Shown: in pieces, positions 44,191-52,582 of the stretch
Numbering within the stretch: the first letter of the stretch is position 1
How the letters are laid out: each line of letters opens with the position of its first letter
DNA from: Neoroseomonas eburnea
GTDB lineage: Bacteria; Pseudomonadota; Alphaproteobacteria; Acetobacterales; Acetobacteraceae
Direction: 5' to 3'
Assembly: GCF_018129005.1 (NCBI RefSeq)
Contig: NZ_JAAEDL010000016.1
Location: 62,001-126,000 of the forward strand
DNA: 64,000 nt
Made by a program: the position numbers and the translations under genes
Notes under the pieces: generated by a model
The model's input: only the letters and a program-made list of their open reading frames with translations
Databases searched by the model: none
What the model was told of the DNA's origin: nothing

Positions 44191-45174
44191 CTATTCGATC
44201 CTCAGCCCGGTGGCGCGGATGATGGGTTCCCATTTGGCGCGCTCGCTGCGGATGAACTCGGCCGTGCGCTCTGGCGTGCTGGCGGACGCCGGCTCGACCG
44301 AGACGCTGCGGAGGAAGGCCTGGAACTCCGGCTCCGCCGCCACCTTGGCGGTGGCCTCGGCAAGCCGGGCGACCACCGGCGCGGGCGTGCCCGCGGGCGC
44401 GAGCAGGGCATTGTAGGTGTTGGCGAGCATGCCCGGCAAGCCCTGCTCGATCGCGGTCGGCACGTCCGGCGCGGCGGCCGAGCGCCGCTCGGCGAAGGCG
44501 GCGAGGATGCGCAGCCGTCCGGCGCGGTGGTGCTCGAGCGTGGTGGCAAAGGTCTCGACCACCAGCGGCACATGCCCGGCGATGGCGTCCTGCACGGCCG
44601 GGCCGCCGCCGCGGTAATGGACCAGGTTGGCGCGCAGCCCGCCCGCCTGGTGCAGCAGCAGCTCGGAGGCGAAATGCGCGATGCCGCCATTGCCGGAGGT
44701 GGCGAGCGCGATCTCCCCGGGTGCTGCGCGGATCTTGCCGAGCGCCTCGGGCAGGTTGGCGGCGAAGGCGGGATGGGCGCCGATCACCATCGGCACCACG
44801 CCGATCAGCGCCACCGCCGCGTAGTCGGCCATCGGGTCGAAGCCGGGGCGCACCGCGAGGCTGACATAGATGGCATGGCTCGAGGAGGTGGCGAGCAGCA
44901 GCGTGTAGCCGTCCGGCCGCGCGCGCGCCGCCTCGACCGAGGCGATCGCGCCGCTCGCGCCGGAGCGGTTCTCCACCACCACCGGCTGGCCGAGCACCGC
45001 GCCGAGCCGGTCGGCGAAGCGCCGGCCGACGATGTCGGTCGGCCCCCCGGCGGCGAAGCCGATCAGCAGGCGGATGGGCCGGTCGGGAAAGACGCCCTGC
45101 GCCCGGGCCGGCGCGGGCAATCCGCCCGCGGCGCCGATGGCAAGGGGCAATCCCAGCACGTTGCGGCGGTTCAT
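44191..45174 (-). CDS. Bug/TctC-type solute-binding protein (array member 4)
   Basis: 327 residues. Leader MNRRNVLGLPLAIGAAG; mature start FPDRPIRLLIGFAAGGPTD. Most like the array gene at 47230: both have DIVGRRFA(D/E)(R/K)LGAVLG and VVENRSGASG. It ends in RATGLRIE, encoded by a 28-base stretch (44193-44220) identical to 46216-46243 in another member. It is separated from its upstream neighbour by 32 bases with AGGGAGCAACGTG as binding site, unlike the overlapping members. Confidence 0.86.
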   Translation of the reverse strand: MNRRNVLGLPLAIGAAGGLPAPARAQGVFPDRPIRLLIGFAAGGPTDIVGRRFADRLGAVLGQPVVVENRSGASGAIASVEAARARPDGYTLLLATSSSHAIYVSLAVRPGFDPMADYAAVALIGVVPMVIGAHPAFAANLPEALGKIRAAPGEIALATSGNGGIAHFASELLLHQAGGLRANLVHYRGGGPAVQDAIAGHVPLVVETFATTLEHHRAGRLRILAAFAERRSAAAPDVPTAIEQGLPGMLANTYNALLAPAGTPAPVVARLAEATAKVAAEPEFQAFLRSVSVEPASASTPERTAEFIRSERAKWEPIIRATGLRIE

Positions 45175-45206
45175 CACGTTGCTCCCTGGTCCTTTGTTGC
45201 GCCGCG

Positions 45207-46217
45207 TCACTCGATCCGCAGGCCGAGCGCACGAATGACCGGCGTCCACTTGTCGTATTCGGCGCGGATGAACTCCATGGTCGCGGCCGGCGCCGGATCC
45301 GGCACGGGCTCCGCCGAAAGGCCGCGCAGAAAGGCGCGGAATTCGTCGGTTTGCGTCACCGCGCGCATCGCGCCGTTGAGCCGCGCCAGCACATCCGCCG
45401 GCGTGCCGGCGGGGGCGAGGAAGGCGGCATAGGTGTTGGCGACCGCGCCCGGCACGCCGGCCTCGATGGCGGTCGGCACCTCCGGCGCCATCGCCGAGCG
45501 CCGTTCGGACATCACGCACAGGATCCGCAGCCGCCCGTCGCGATGATGGGCGAGCATGGGGGCGAAGGTGTCCACCACCACCGGCACATGGCCGGCGATG
45601 CAGTCCTGCACCGCCGGACCGGCGCCGCGATAGGGGATGTGCTCCATCCGCAGCCCGCCCGCCTCGCGCAGCAGGAGTTCCATGCCGAGTTGCATGACGC
45701 TGCCCGCCCCGCCGGTGCCATAGGCGTAGCGGCCCGGCGCGGCGCGCACCATCCCCAGCAGCGCGGCCAGGCTGTCCGCCGGCACGGAAGGGTGCACGGC
45801 GATCACGGTGGGGGAGACGGTGATGACGCCAATGCCGGCGAAATCCGCCACCGGGTCATAGGGCGGCCGCGCCACCAGCTGCGGATAGACCGCATGGGCC
45901 GAGGAGGCGGTGACCAGCAGCGTGTAGCCGTCGGGCCGCGCCCGCGCCACATCGGCCCCGGCGACGGTGCCGCTGGCGCCGGGGCGGTTCTCTACCACCA
46001 CCGGCTGGCCGAGCGCGGCGCCGAGCCCCTCGGCGAGCCGCCGCGCATAGAGGTCGGTCGGCCCGCCGGCGGCATAGCCCACCACCACGCGGATCGGCCG
46101 CTCGGGGAAGGCGGCGGCCCGCGCGCCCCCGAAGGGCACGGCGCCGGCCGCCAGCGCCGCGAGGCGCAGCACGCCGCGCCGCCCCGCCCCGGCGCCCGAC
46201 GCCGTGCCCGCCATCAT
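45207..46217 (-). CDS. Bug/TctC-type solute-binding protein (array member 3)
   Basis: 336 residues; ATG at 46217 overlaps the upstream stop. Leader GRRGVLRLAALAAGAVP, mature start FPERPIRVVVGYAAGGPTD. Its first lobe has DLYARRLAEGLGAALGQPV and the second lobe YGTGGAGSVMQLGMELLLRE. It ends RALGLRIE. It carries the longest leader of the array (about 35 residues, starting MMAGTASGAGAG); a later start is not obvious. Confidence 0.86.
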   Translation of the reverse strand: MMAGTASGAGAGRRGVLRLAALAAGAVPFGGARAAAFPERPIRVVVGYAAGGPTDLYARRLAEGLGAALGQPVVVENRPGASGTVAGADVARARPDGYTLLVTASSAHAVYPQLVARPPYDPVADFAGIGVITVSPTVIAVHPSVPADSLAALLGMVRAAPGRYAYGTGGAGSVMQLGMELLLREAGGLRMEHIPYRGAGPAVQDCIAGHVPVVVDTFAPMLAHHRDGRLRILCVMSERRSAMAPEVPTAIEAGVPGAVANTYAAFLAPAGTPADVLARLNGAMRAVTQTDEFRAFLRGLSAEPVPDPAPAATMEFIRAEYDKWTPVIRALGLRIE

Positions 46218-47233
46218 TCGATCCTCAGCCCGGTGGCGCGGATCACCGGGGTCCAGCGGCGGAAATCATTGTGCAGGTAGGTCGTCACCTCGGCCGCCGT
46301 CATCGGCCCGCCCGCCGCCGCGCCGTAATTGGCCAGGAAGGCGCGATAGGAATCCGAGGCGGTGACGCGGCGGATCGCGGCGTTCAAGGTCTCGATCGCC
46401 GGGGCGGGCGTGGCCGCCGGGGCGACGACGGCGTTGTAGACATCGGCGATGGCGTCGGGCACGCCGCTCTCGATCGCCGTCGGCACATCGGGCGCCGCGG
46501 CGGCACGTTCCTGCGCCAGCACGCACAGCATCCGCACGGTGCCGCTGCGATGCTGCTCGACCATGGTGGCGAAGGCATCCACCATGAGCGGGATGCGCCC
46601 CGCGAGGAGGTCCTGCGCCACCAGCGCCGCGCCGCGATAGGGCACATGCACCAGCTGCAGCCCGCCCGCCTTCTGCAGGAACAGCTCCATGCCGAGCTGC
46701 GTCACCGTCCCCGCGCCCGCCGAGCCGTAGGTCAGGCCGCCCGGATTGGCCCGCGCCTGCGCGATCAGCTCGCGCACGTCGCCGCCGGTGAAGCCCGGGC
46801 CGGCGACGACCGTGACCGGCGTGTTGGCGACCATGGCGACGGGCGCCAGGTCCTTGAGCGGATCGTAGCTCGGCCGCGCCGCCACCTGCGGGTGGATGGC
46901 GAAGCCCGAGGGGTTGATGAACATCAGCGTGTGGCCGTCGGGCCGCGCCCGCGCCACCTCGCTCACCGCCACCGAGCTGCCGGCGCCGGGCCGGTTCTCG
47001 ATCACCACCGGCTGGCCGAGCTCGGCGCCCAGGCGCTCGGCCAGGCCGCGGGCGAAGATGTCGGTCTGCCCACCGGGCGTGAAGCCCACCAGCAGGCGGA
47101 CCGGCCGCTCGGGGAAGCCCGCGGCCCGCCCTTCGGCCAGCGGCAGCGCGGCGGCGGCAAGCGCCGTGGCGCCGCCGCCAAGCAGCCGGCGCCGGGCGAG
47201 CGGAACGCGCGGTCTCGTCGTGTCGGTCATCAT
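46214..47233 (-). CDS. Bug/TctC-type solute-binding protein (array member 2)
   Basis: 339 residues; both ends overlap neighbours by ATGA. Leader PLARRRLLGGGATALAAA, mature start FPERPVRLLVGFTPGGQTD. It is the most divergent member of the array in the first lobe: FINPSGFAIHPQVAARPSY replaces the usual TSSAHA segment and APVAMVANTPVTVVAGPGF follows. The C-terminus RATGLRIE is identical to member 4 at the DNA level. Confidence 0.86.
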   Translation of the reverse strand: MMTDTTRPRVPLARRRLLGGGATALAAAALPLAEGRAAGFPERPVRLLVGFTPGGQTDIFARGLAERLGAELGQPVVIENRPGAGSSVAVSEVARARPDGHTLMFINPSGFAIHPQVAARPSYDPLKDLAPVAMVANTPVTVVAGPGFTGGDVRELIAQARANPGGLTYGSAGAGTVTQLGMELFLQKAGGLQLVHVPYRGAALVAQDLLAGRIPLMVDAFATMVEQHRSGTVRMLCVLAQERAAAAPDVPTAIESGVPDAIADVYNAVVAPAATPAPAIETLNAAIRRVTASDSYRAFLANYGAAAGGPMTAAEVTTYLHNDFRRWTPVIRATGLRIE

Positions 47234-48207
47234 TCGATCCTCAACCCAGACGCCTGGATGATCGGGGTCCATTTGGCGTATTCGCTGCGGATGTAGGTGG
47301 CGGTGCGTTCCGGCGTCATCCCGCTCACCGGCTCGGCGGAGATGGCGCGCAGGAAGGCGCGGAACTCGTCGTTCTCGGTCGCCTGCCGGGTGGCGAGGCT
47401 GAGCGCGGCGACGGTCGCCTCCATCATGCCCGCCGGGCCGAGCAGCGCGTTGTAGGTGTTGGCCACGGCGCCGGGGACGCCGTGCTCGGCCGGGGCCGGC
47501 ACGTCGGGCGCGACGGTGGAGCGCTGCTCGGCGAGCACGGCGAGAATGCGCAGCCGCCCCGCCCGGTGGTGCTCGATCATCGGCGCGAAGGTGTCCACCA
47601 CCAGGGGGATGTGGCCCGCGACGCAATCCTGCACCGCCGGCCCGGCGCCGCGATAGGGCACATGCACCAGTTGCAGCCCGCCGGCCTGGCGCATGAAGAG
47701 TTCCATGCCGAAATGCGTGATGGTGCCAGCCCCGCCCGAGCCGAAGCTGAAGGCGCCGGGCCGGGCGCGCACCAGGTCCATCATCTCCGGCAGGCTGCGG
47801 GCCGGGAAGGAGGGATGCGCGGCGAACACCACCGGCGCGATGGTGACGAGGCCGATGGGGCTGAAGTCCCCGAGCGCGTCATAGCCCGGCCGCACCGCGA
47901 TCTGCGGGAAGATCGCATGCGCGGAGGGCGTGGTGAGCAGCAGCGTGTAGCCATCGGGCCGCGACCGCGCGACCTCGATCGCGCCGACCGATCCGCTGGC
48001 GCCGGAGCGGTTCTCGACCACCACGGGCTGGCCAAGCACCGCGCCGAGCTTCTCGGCGAAGCGCCGGCCGACGATATCCGTTGGCCCGCCGGGCGCGAAG
48101 CCCACCACCAGCCGCAGCGGGCGGTCCGGGAAGCGTTCCTGCGCGCGCGCCCCACTCGCCGCTCCGGCAAGTGCGAGCACGTTGGCCATCAAACCGCGTC
48201 GCCGCAT
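47230..48207 (-). CDS. Bug/TctC-type solute-binding protein (array member 1)
   Basis: 325 residues, the first Bug gene after the CoA-transferase. GGGAGGAGGGACAC precedes the ATG at 48207. Leader MRRRGLMANVLALAGAAS, mature start FPDRPLRLVVGFAPGGPTD. Hinge and second lobe read FGSGGAGTITHFGMELFMRQ and VHVPYRGAGPAVQDCVAGH. The distinctive NALLGPAGMMEATVAALSLA lacks the proline-rich AGTPxxV motif seen in the other members. Confidence 0.86.
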   Translation of the reverse strand: MRRRGLMANVLALAGAASGARAQERFPDRPLRLVVGFAPGGPTDIVGRRFAEKLGAVLGQPVVVENRSGASGSVGAIEVARSRPDGYTLLLTTPSAHAIFPQIAVRPGYDALGDFSPIGLVTIAPVVFAAHPSFPARSLPEMMDLVRARPGAFSFGSGGAGTITHFGMELFMRQAGGLQLVHVPYRGAGPAVQDCVAGHIPLVVDTFAPMIEHHRAGRLRILAVLAEQRSTVAPDVPAPAEHGVPGAVANTYNALLGPAGMMEATVAALSLATRQATENDEFRAFLRAISAEPVSGMTPERTATYIRSEYAKWTPIIQASGLRIE

Positions 48208-48257
48208 GTGTCCCTCCTCCCTGTTGGCGTGCCCGTTCCGCCGTGGCGGCGGGCGCT

Positions 48258-49466
48258 TCATTGGCCGGCGGCGGCTATCCCTCCGGCGAGTTCGATGATC
48301 TCGGCCTCCGCCAGGTCGGCCTCGCGCAGAACCTCCTCGGTGTGCTCGCCGAGACGCGGCGGCAGGCGCCGCACCGCGCCCGGGGCCTCGGAGAACTCGA
48401 CCGGCACCGCGGTGACCAGCATCCGCCCTTCCGAGGGATGCTCGACGCGCCGGAAGAAGCCGGTCTCGGCCAGGTAGTCGTCCTCCAGCATGTCGGCGAG
48501 GCCGAGCACCGGCCCGTTCGGCACGTCCGCGGCATCGAGCCGCGCCTGCCATTCGGCGGTGCTGCGCGTGCGCATCACCTCCTCGACGATGGCATAGAGC
48601 GCGCCGATGTTGACCGCGCGCTGCGCGAGGCGGGCGAAGCGCGGATCCCCGGCCAGGTCGGGCCGGCCGAGCGCGCCCAGCAGCCGCTGCCACTGGTCGT
48701 CGGAATTGGCCATCAGGCACAGATGCCCGTCGCTGGTCGGGAACGGACGGCGATAGGGCGTGAACATGCGCCCGTAGCCGAGGCCGAGCGAGGGATCATC
48801 GAGCACCCCGCCCCAGAGATGCTCGGCCAGGTTGAAGGAGAGCATGGTCTCGAGCATCGGCACATGCACCTCCTGGCCGCGCCCGGTGCGCTCGCGCCGG
48901 TACAGCGCCATGGCGACGGCGGAGGCGAGGACATGGCCGCAGAACTTGTCGGCGATGGCGCTCGGCACGTAGCGCGGCTCGCCGCCGTCGCGCATGGCGT
49001 TCAGCGCGGCGAGGCCGCTCATGCCCTGGATCACGTCGTCGAAGGCCGGGCGGTCGCGATAGCGCCCGTCCTTGCGGAAGCCGGTGGCGCTGGCATGGAT
49101 CAGGCGCGGGTTGCGCGGCGCCAGCGCGGCATACGACAAGCCGAGCCGCTCCGCGGCGCCGAGGCGCATGTTGTGCACCAGCACGTCCGCGCCCTCAATC
49201 AGCCGCAGCAGCGCGCGGCGCGACGCCTCGCGCTTGAGGTCAAGCACAACGCTGCGCTTGTTGCGGTTGATGTTGAGGAACATCACCGCCATGTCGGGCC
49301 CGCGTGTCGGGCCGACCTGGCGCATGGTGTCGCCCTGCGGCGGCTCCACCTTGATCACGTCGGCGCCCATGTCGCCGAGGATCTGCGTCGCCACCGGGCC
49401 GAGCACCGCGGTCGTCAGGTCGATCACCCTGACGCCGGCGAGCGGCCCGCCAGCCGCCTCGCTCAC
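48258..49466 (-). CDS. Class III (CaiB/BaiF-type) CoA-transferase
   Basis: 402 residues from the GTG at 49466 that overlaps the MaoC stop (GTGA); a further GTG at 49493 is in frame but would overlap more. VRVIDLTTAVLGPVATQILG and NINRNKRSVVLDLKREAS group it with the 36312 and 39458 enzymes. Catalytic aspartate in VPSAIADKFCGHV. It links the acyl-CoA dehydrogenase/MaoC pair to the four-Bug array and probably activates the acid that these receptors bind. Confidence 0.87.
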   Translation of the reverse strand: MSEAAGGPLAGVRVIDLTTAVLGPVATQILGDMGADVIKVEPPQGDTMRQVGPTRGPDMAVMFLNINRNKRSVVLDLKREASRRALLRLIEGADVLVHNMRLGAAERLGLSYAALAPRNPRLIHASATGFRKDGRYRDRPAFDDVIQGMSGLAALNAMRDGGEPRYVPSAIADKFCGHVLASAVAMALYRRERTGRGQEVHVPMLETMLSFNLAEHLWGGVLDDPSLGLGYGRMFTPYRRPFPTSDGHLCLMANSDDQWQRLLGALGRPDLAGDPRFARLAQRAVNIGALYAIVEEVMRTRSTAEWQARLDAADVPNGPVLGLADMLEDDYLAETGFFRRVEHPSEGRMLVTAVPVEFSEAPGAVRRLPPRLGEHTEEVLREADLAEAEIIELAGGIAAAGQ

Positions 49467-49960
49467 GCCTCGGGCCCGCCGGCGCTGCGGCACTTGACCA
49501 TGCGCAGCGGCGTATAGGTCAGCACCACCGTGCCGTCCTGCTTGACGACGCGGTTGCGCGTGCGGACCAGGCCGCGGCCGGGCCGGCTCTGCGACAGCCG
49601 CGCCTCGATCACCTCGACCTCGACATGGATGGTGTCGCCGGCGAAGAGCGGGTTGTCGATCTTCAGATCCATGCCGAGGAAGGCGAAGCCGGTGTGCTGC
49701 ATGGTCGCCTGCACCAGCAGCCCCTCGGCGAAGGTGTAGCCGAGCGCGCCCGGGGCGACGCGGCCCTTGATGTCGCTCTCCTTCTCGAGGAAGTCGAGGT
49801 TCATGAACAGCACCTCGGCCATGCCGGTGCAGTTGATGAAGTTGACGATGTCCGCCTCGGTCACCGTGCGGCCGATGGTGCGGAAGCGCCGCCCCATGGC
49901 CAGGTCCTCGTAGTAGAGGCCGAGACCCACATAGGGCAGCCCGCCCGTTTCCTTCGCCAT
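49463..49960 (-). CDS. MaoC-like hotdog protein
   Basis: 165 residues from the ATG at 49960 (GGCGGAG eight bases before); a GTG at 49969 overlapping the upstream stop is the alternative. Hotdog layout with TVTEADIVNFINCTGMAEVL, RVAPGALGYTFAEGLLVQA and FAGDTIHVEVEVIEARLSQS. The Asp...His pair of (R)-specific hydratases (DxNPxHxD) is absent; the region reads NCTGMAEVLFMNLDF. It may hydrate an unusual enoyl-CoA by other residues, or bind without catalysis. Linked by 5 bases to the dehydrogenase gene. Confidence 0.75.
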   Translation of the reverse strand: MAKETGGLPYVGLGLYYEDLAMGRRFRTIGRTVTEADIVNFINCTGMAEVLFMNLDFLEKESDIKGRVAPGALGYTFAEGLLVQATMQHTGFAFLGMDLKIDNPLFAGDTIHVEVEVIEARLSQSRPGRGLVRTRNRVVKQDGTVVLTYTPLRMVKCRSAGGPEA

Positions 49961-49965
49961 GCCGG

Positions 49966-51117
49966 TCACTCCGCCTTGCCGATCAGGTTGCGCGCGACGA
50001 TGTTGCGCTGGATCTGGTTGGTTCCCTCGATGATCTGCACCACCTTCGCGTCGCGGAAGTAGCGGTTGATCGGGAACTCGCTCGAGATGCCGGAGGCGCC
50101 GAAGATCTGCACCGCGTCGGTCGCCACCTTCATCGCCATGTCGCTGGCGAAGCACTTGGCCGAGGCGGCGAGGCTCGCCATCGCGGCGCCGGTGGTGCCG
50201 GCATCCACCGCCGCCGCGGCGGCGTAGGTCAGCTGCCGCGCCGCCTCGATCTGGATCGCCATGTCGGCGATCATCCAGCGGATGCCCTGGTAGTTCGCCA
50301 CCGTCTCGCCGAAGGCGCGGCGGCCGCGGGCGAACTCGATCGCGTGGTCCATCGCCCCCTGCGCCAGGCCGACGGCGCGCGCGGCGACGATCGGGCGCGA
50401 CTTGTTCAGCGCCTCCATCACCGAGCGGAAGCCGCCCGCCCCGCCGCCGAGCAGGTTCTCCTTCGGCAGCCGCACATCGTCGAAGAACAGCGCCGAGGAG
50501 GGGACGCCGCGGGCGCCCATCTTCTCCTCCTTGCGGCCGATCCGGAAGCCGGGGCGGTCGCGCTCGACGATGAAGAAGTTCACCTCGCCCGGGCCGTCGC
50601 CGCGTTCGAGCCTCGCGCCGACCAGCACGAAATCCGACACCGCGGCGTTGGTGCACCAGATCTTGCCGCCATTGAGCACGAAGCCGTCGCCATCGGGCCG
50701 CGCGCGGGTGCGGATGCCGGCGACGTCGGAGCCCGATTGCGGCTCGGTCAGCGAGAAGGCGGCGCGCAGCTGGCCCGAGGCGAGGCCGGGCAGCAGCCGC
50801 GCCTTCTGCTCGGGCGTGCCGCCGGCGAGTATGGTGCCGAGCGGCACCCACTGCACCACCAGCAGGTAACCGGTATTGTAGCAGACCCGGCCCAGCTCCT
50901 CGACCGCGAGGCAGCCGGACAGGGTGCTGCCCGAGCCGCCATATTCGGCCGGGAAGGGCAGGGTGAACAGGCCGAGTTCGCGCAGCAGATCGAACATGTC
51001 CTGCGGGTATTCGCCGCTGGCGTCGATTTCGGCGGCGCGCGGCGCCACCTTCTCGCGCGCCACCCGGCGCACCAGGTCACGGACCTGGATCTGCTCCTCG
51101 GTCAGGGCAAAGGACAC
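49966..51117 (-). CDS. Acyl-CoA dehydrogenase
   Basis: 383 residues from a GTG at 51117 with GAGGAGGAAAGG before it. LTEPQSGSDVAGIRTRA, GGKIWCTNAAVSDFVL, and IFGASGISSEFPINRYFRDAK are the family motifs; the catalytic base is E364 in QIIEGTNQIQRN. It desaturates an acyl-CoA and feeds electrons to ETF. It is the first gene of the minus-strand unit and is controlled from the symmetrical region at 51200-51279. Confidence 0.88.
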   Translation of the reverse strand: MSFALTEEQIQVRDLVRRVAREKVAPRAAEIDASGEYPQDMFDLLRELGLFTLPFPAEYGGSGSTLSGCLAVEELGRVCYNTGYLLVVQWVPLGTILAGGTPEQKARLLPGLASGQLRAAFSLTEPQSGSDVAGIRTRARPDGDGFVLNGGKIWCTNAAVSDFVLVGARLERGDGPGEVNFFIVERDRPGFRIGRKEEKMGARGVPSSALFFDDVRLPKENLLGGGAGGFRSVMEALNKSRPIVAARAVGLAQGAMDHAIEFARGRRAFGETVANYQGIRWMIADMAIQIEAARQLTYAAAAAVDAGTTGAAMASLAASAKCFASDMAMKVATDAVQIFGASGISSEFPINRYFRDAKVVQIIEGTNQIQRNIVARNLIGKAE

Positions 51118-51199
51118 GCCCCTTTCCTCCTCGGTTGTTCCCGGCTGCGGAATTGCCCCGCGCGGGTGCGCCTTGGTCCGGCGCTTTGTTCTGCATGCT

Positions 51200-51279
51200 G
51201 AACGCCGTTCGGGCAGGCTGTCAACACGGCGGCTTGACGGCGCGCCCGCCGCCGTGTCGGCTGTTCCCGAACGGCGTTC
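51200..51279. promoter_or_regulatory. Divergent control region with two identical palindromic operators
   Basis: GAACGCCGTTCGGG (51200-51213) and its exact reverse complement (51266-51279) flank the region. Each is itself a near-palindrome (GAACG-N-CGTTC), the right copy extending to CCGAACGGCGTTCGG at 51267-51281. Nested inside is a perfect 10-bp inverted repeat (ACACGGCGGC at 51224-51233 with 51248-51257). TTGACA on the minus strand (51219-51224) and TTGACG on the plus strand (51234-51239) can serve as -35 elements of the two divergent genes. Confidence 0.6.
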
Positions 51280-51333
51280 GGAAAAATCCGGCTCCCGGCC
51301 GGCGGACGCCGCGGCAAGCGCAGGAGGAAACAG

Positions 51334-52485
51334 ATGGGGCCGTTGGCCGGTTTGAAGGTGGTGGAACTCGCGGGCATCGGCCCCGGACCGATGGCGGCGA
51401 TGCTGCTCGCCGACATGGGCGCGACGGTGCTTCGCATCGACCGGCCGGACCCGCCCGAGCTCGGCATGAGCCGGCCGCTGAAATACAATCTCACCCTGCG
51501 CGGGCGCCGCACCCTCGCCCTCGACCTCAAGCAGCCCGCCGCGCGCGAACTGGCGCTGCGGCTGGTGGCCGGGGCGGATGCGCTGATCGAGGGCTTCCGC
51601 CCCGGTGTCGCCGAACGCCTCGGCCTCGGCCCCGATGACTGCCTTGCGCGCAATCCGCGCCTCGCCTATGGGCGCATGACCGGCTGGGGGCAGGACGGGC
51701 CGCTCGCCCCGGCCGCCGGGCACGATCTCAACTACATCGCGCTGACCGGGGCGCTGCACCATATCGGCCGCCAGGGCCAGCCGCCGACGCCGCCGCTCAA
51801 CCTCGTCGGCGATTATGGCGGCGGCGCGCTCTACCTCGCCTTCGGCATCGTCTGCGCGGTGCTCGAGGCGCGCGGCTCGGGCTGCGGCCAGGTGGTGGAT
51901 GCGGCGATCGTGGACGGCGTGGCGCATCTGATGACCGGCATGTTCGGCCTGTTCGGCGCCGGGCTGCTGCCCGAGGGCCGCGGCGAGGGCGTTATCGACG
52001 GCGGCGCCCCCTATTACGACTGCTACGAATGCGCCGATGGGCGCTATGTCTCGGTGGCGCCGATCGAAGGCCGCTTCTTCCAGGAATTGCTGCGCCGGAT
52101 CGGCATCGACCCGGCCGATTTCCCCAAGCAGTCCGACCGCGCCCGCTGGCCCGAGGCGAAGCGCCGCCTGGCCGAGATCTTCCGCCAGCGCCCGCGCGAT
52201 GCCTGGTGCGAGCTGCTGGAAGGCACCGATTCCTGCTTCGCCCCGGTGCTGACCCCGGCCGAGGCGCTGCGCCACAAGCACATGGCCGCGCGGCGCACCT
52301 TCGTCGAGTTCGACGGCGTGGCGCAGCCCGCCCCGGCGCCGCGCTTCAGCCGCACCGTGCCGGAGCTGAGCCTGCCGCCGCAGCCCGCCGACCCCGCCGG
52401 GGCCGAGGCGGCGCTGGCCGGCTGGCTGCCGGAGGCCGAGATCGCCGCGCTGCGCGCCGCCGGCACGCTGGGGCAGGCCGGCTGA
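51334..52485 (+). CDS. Alpha-methylacyl-CoA racemase
   Basis: 383 residues of the class III CoA-transferase fold, but with the racemase catalytic residues: H130 in AGHDLNYIALTG, D160 in LVGDYGGGALYL, and E245 in VAPIEGRFFQELL. These correspond to the His, Asp and Glu of the mycobacterial enzyme. It inverts the 2-methyl stereocentre of branched acyl-CoAs so that they can enter beta-oxidation, which fits a branched or terpenoid diet. GCAGGAGGAAACAG precedes the ATG. It is divergent from the acyl-CoA dehydrogenase at 49966. Confidence 0.9.
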   Translation: MGPLAGLKVVELAGIGPGPMAAMLLADMGATVLRIDRPDPPELGMSRPLKYNLTLRGRRTLALDLKQPAARELALRLVAGADALIEGFRPGVAERLGLGPDDCLARNPRLAYGRMTGWGQDGPLAPAAGHDLNYIALTGALHHIGRQGQPPTPPLNLVGDYGGGALYLAFGIVCAVLEARGSGCGQVVDAAIVDGVAHLMTGMFGLFGAGLLPEGRGEGVIDGGAPYYDCYECADGRYVSVAPIEGRFFQELLRRIGIDPADFPKQSDRARWPEAKRRLAEIFRQRPRDAWCELLEGTDSCFAPVLTPAEALRHKHMAARRTFVEFDGVAQPAPAPRFSRTVPELSLPPQPADPAGAEAALAGWLPEAEIAALRAAGTLGQAG

Positions 52486-52490
52486 ATCCA

Positions 52491-52552
52491 GGCGGCGGGG
52501 CCGGCGCGCCGGTCCCCGCCGCCGCCGCCAGGGCAGCGGTCCCGGCGGCGGC
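52491..52552 (+). terminator. Two overlapping GC hairpins after the racemase gene
   Basis: Stem A pairs 52491-52500 with 52514-52523 and encloses CCGGCGCGCCGG. Stem B pairs 52521-52529 with 52544-52552. They share 52521-52523, so they compete in part. The pair starts 5 bases after the racemase stop and ends 30 bases before the esterase start, compatible with a terminator or attenuator. Confidence 0.45.
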
Positions 52553-52582
52553 ATCGCATCAATCCACCGAGGGAGCGCCCGC

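Noticed and set aside
41449..45232. Apparent 601- and 634-residue fusion proteins on the minus strand
   Set aside because: The frames of the SDR and of IclR stay open upstream through the neighbouring Bug genes, but the upstream parts are out-of-frame translations of those genes. Good starts exist at 42342 and 44185.
51334..52485. Calling this gene a CoA-transferase like the six others
   Set aside because: The His-Asp-Glu set of alpha-methylacyl-CoA racemase is complete, so racemase is the better call.
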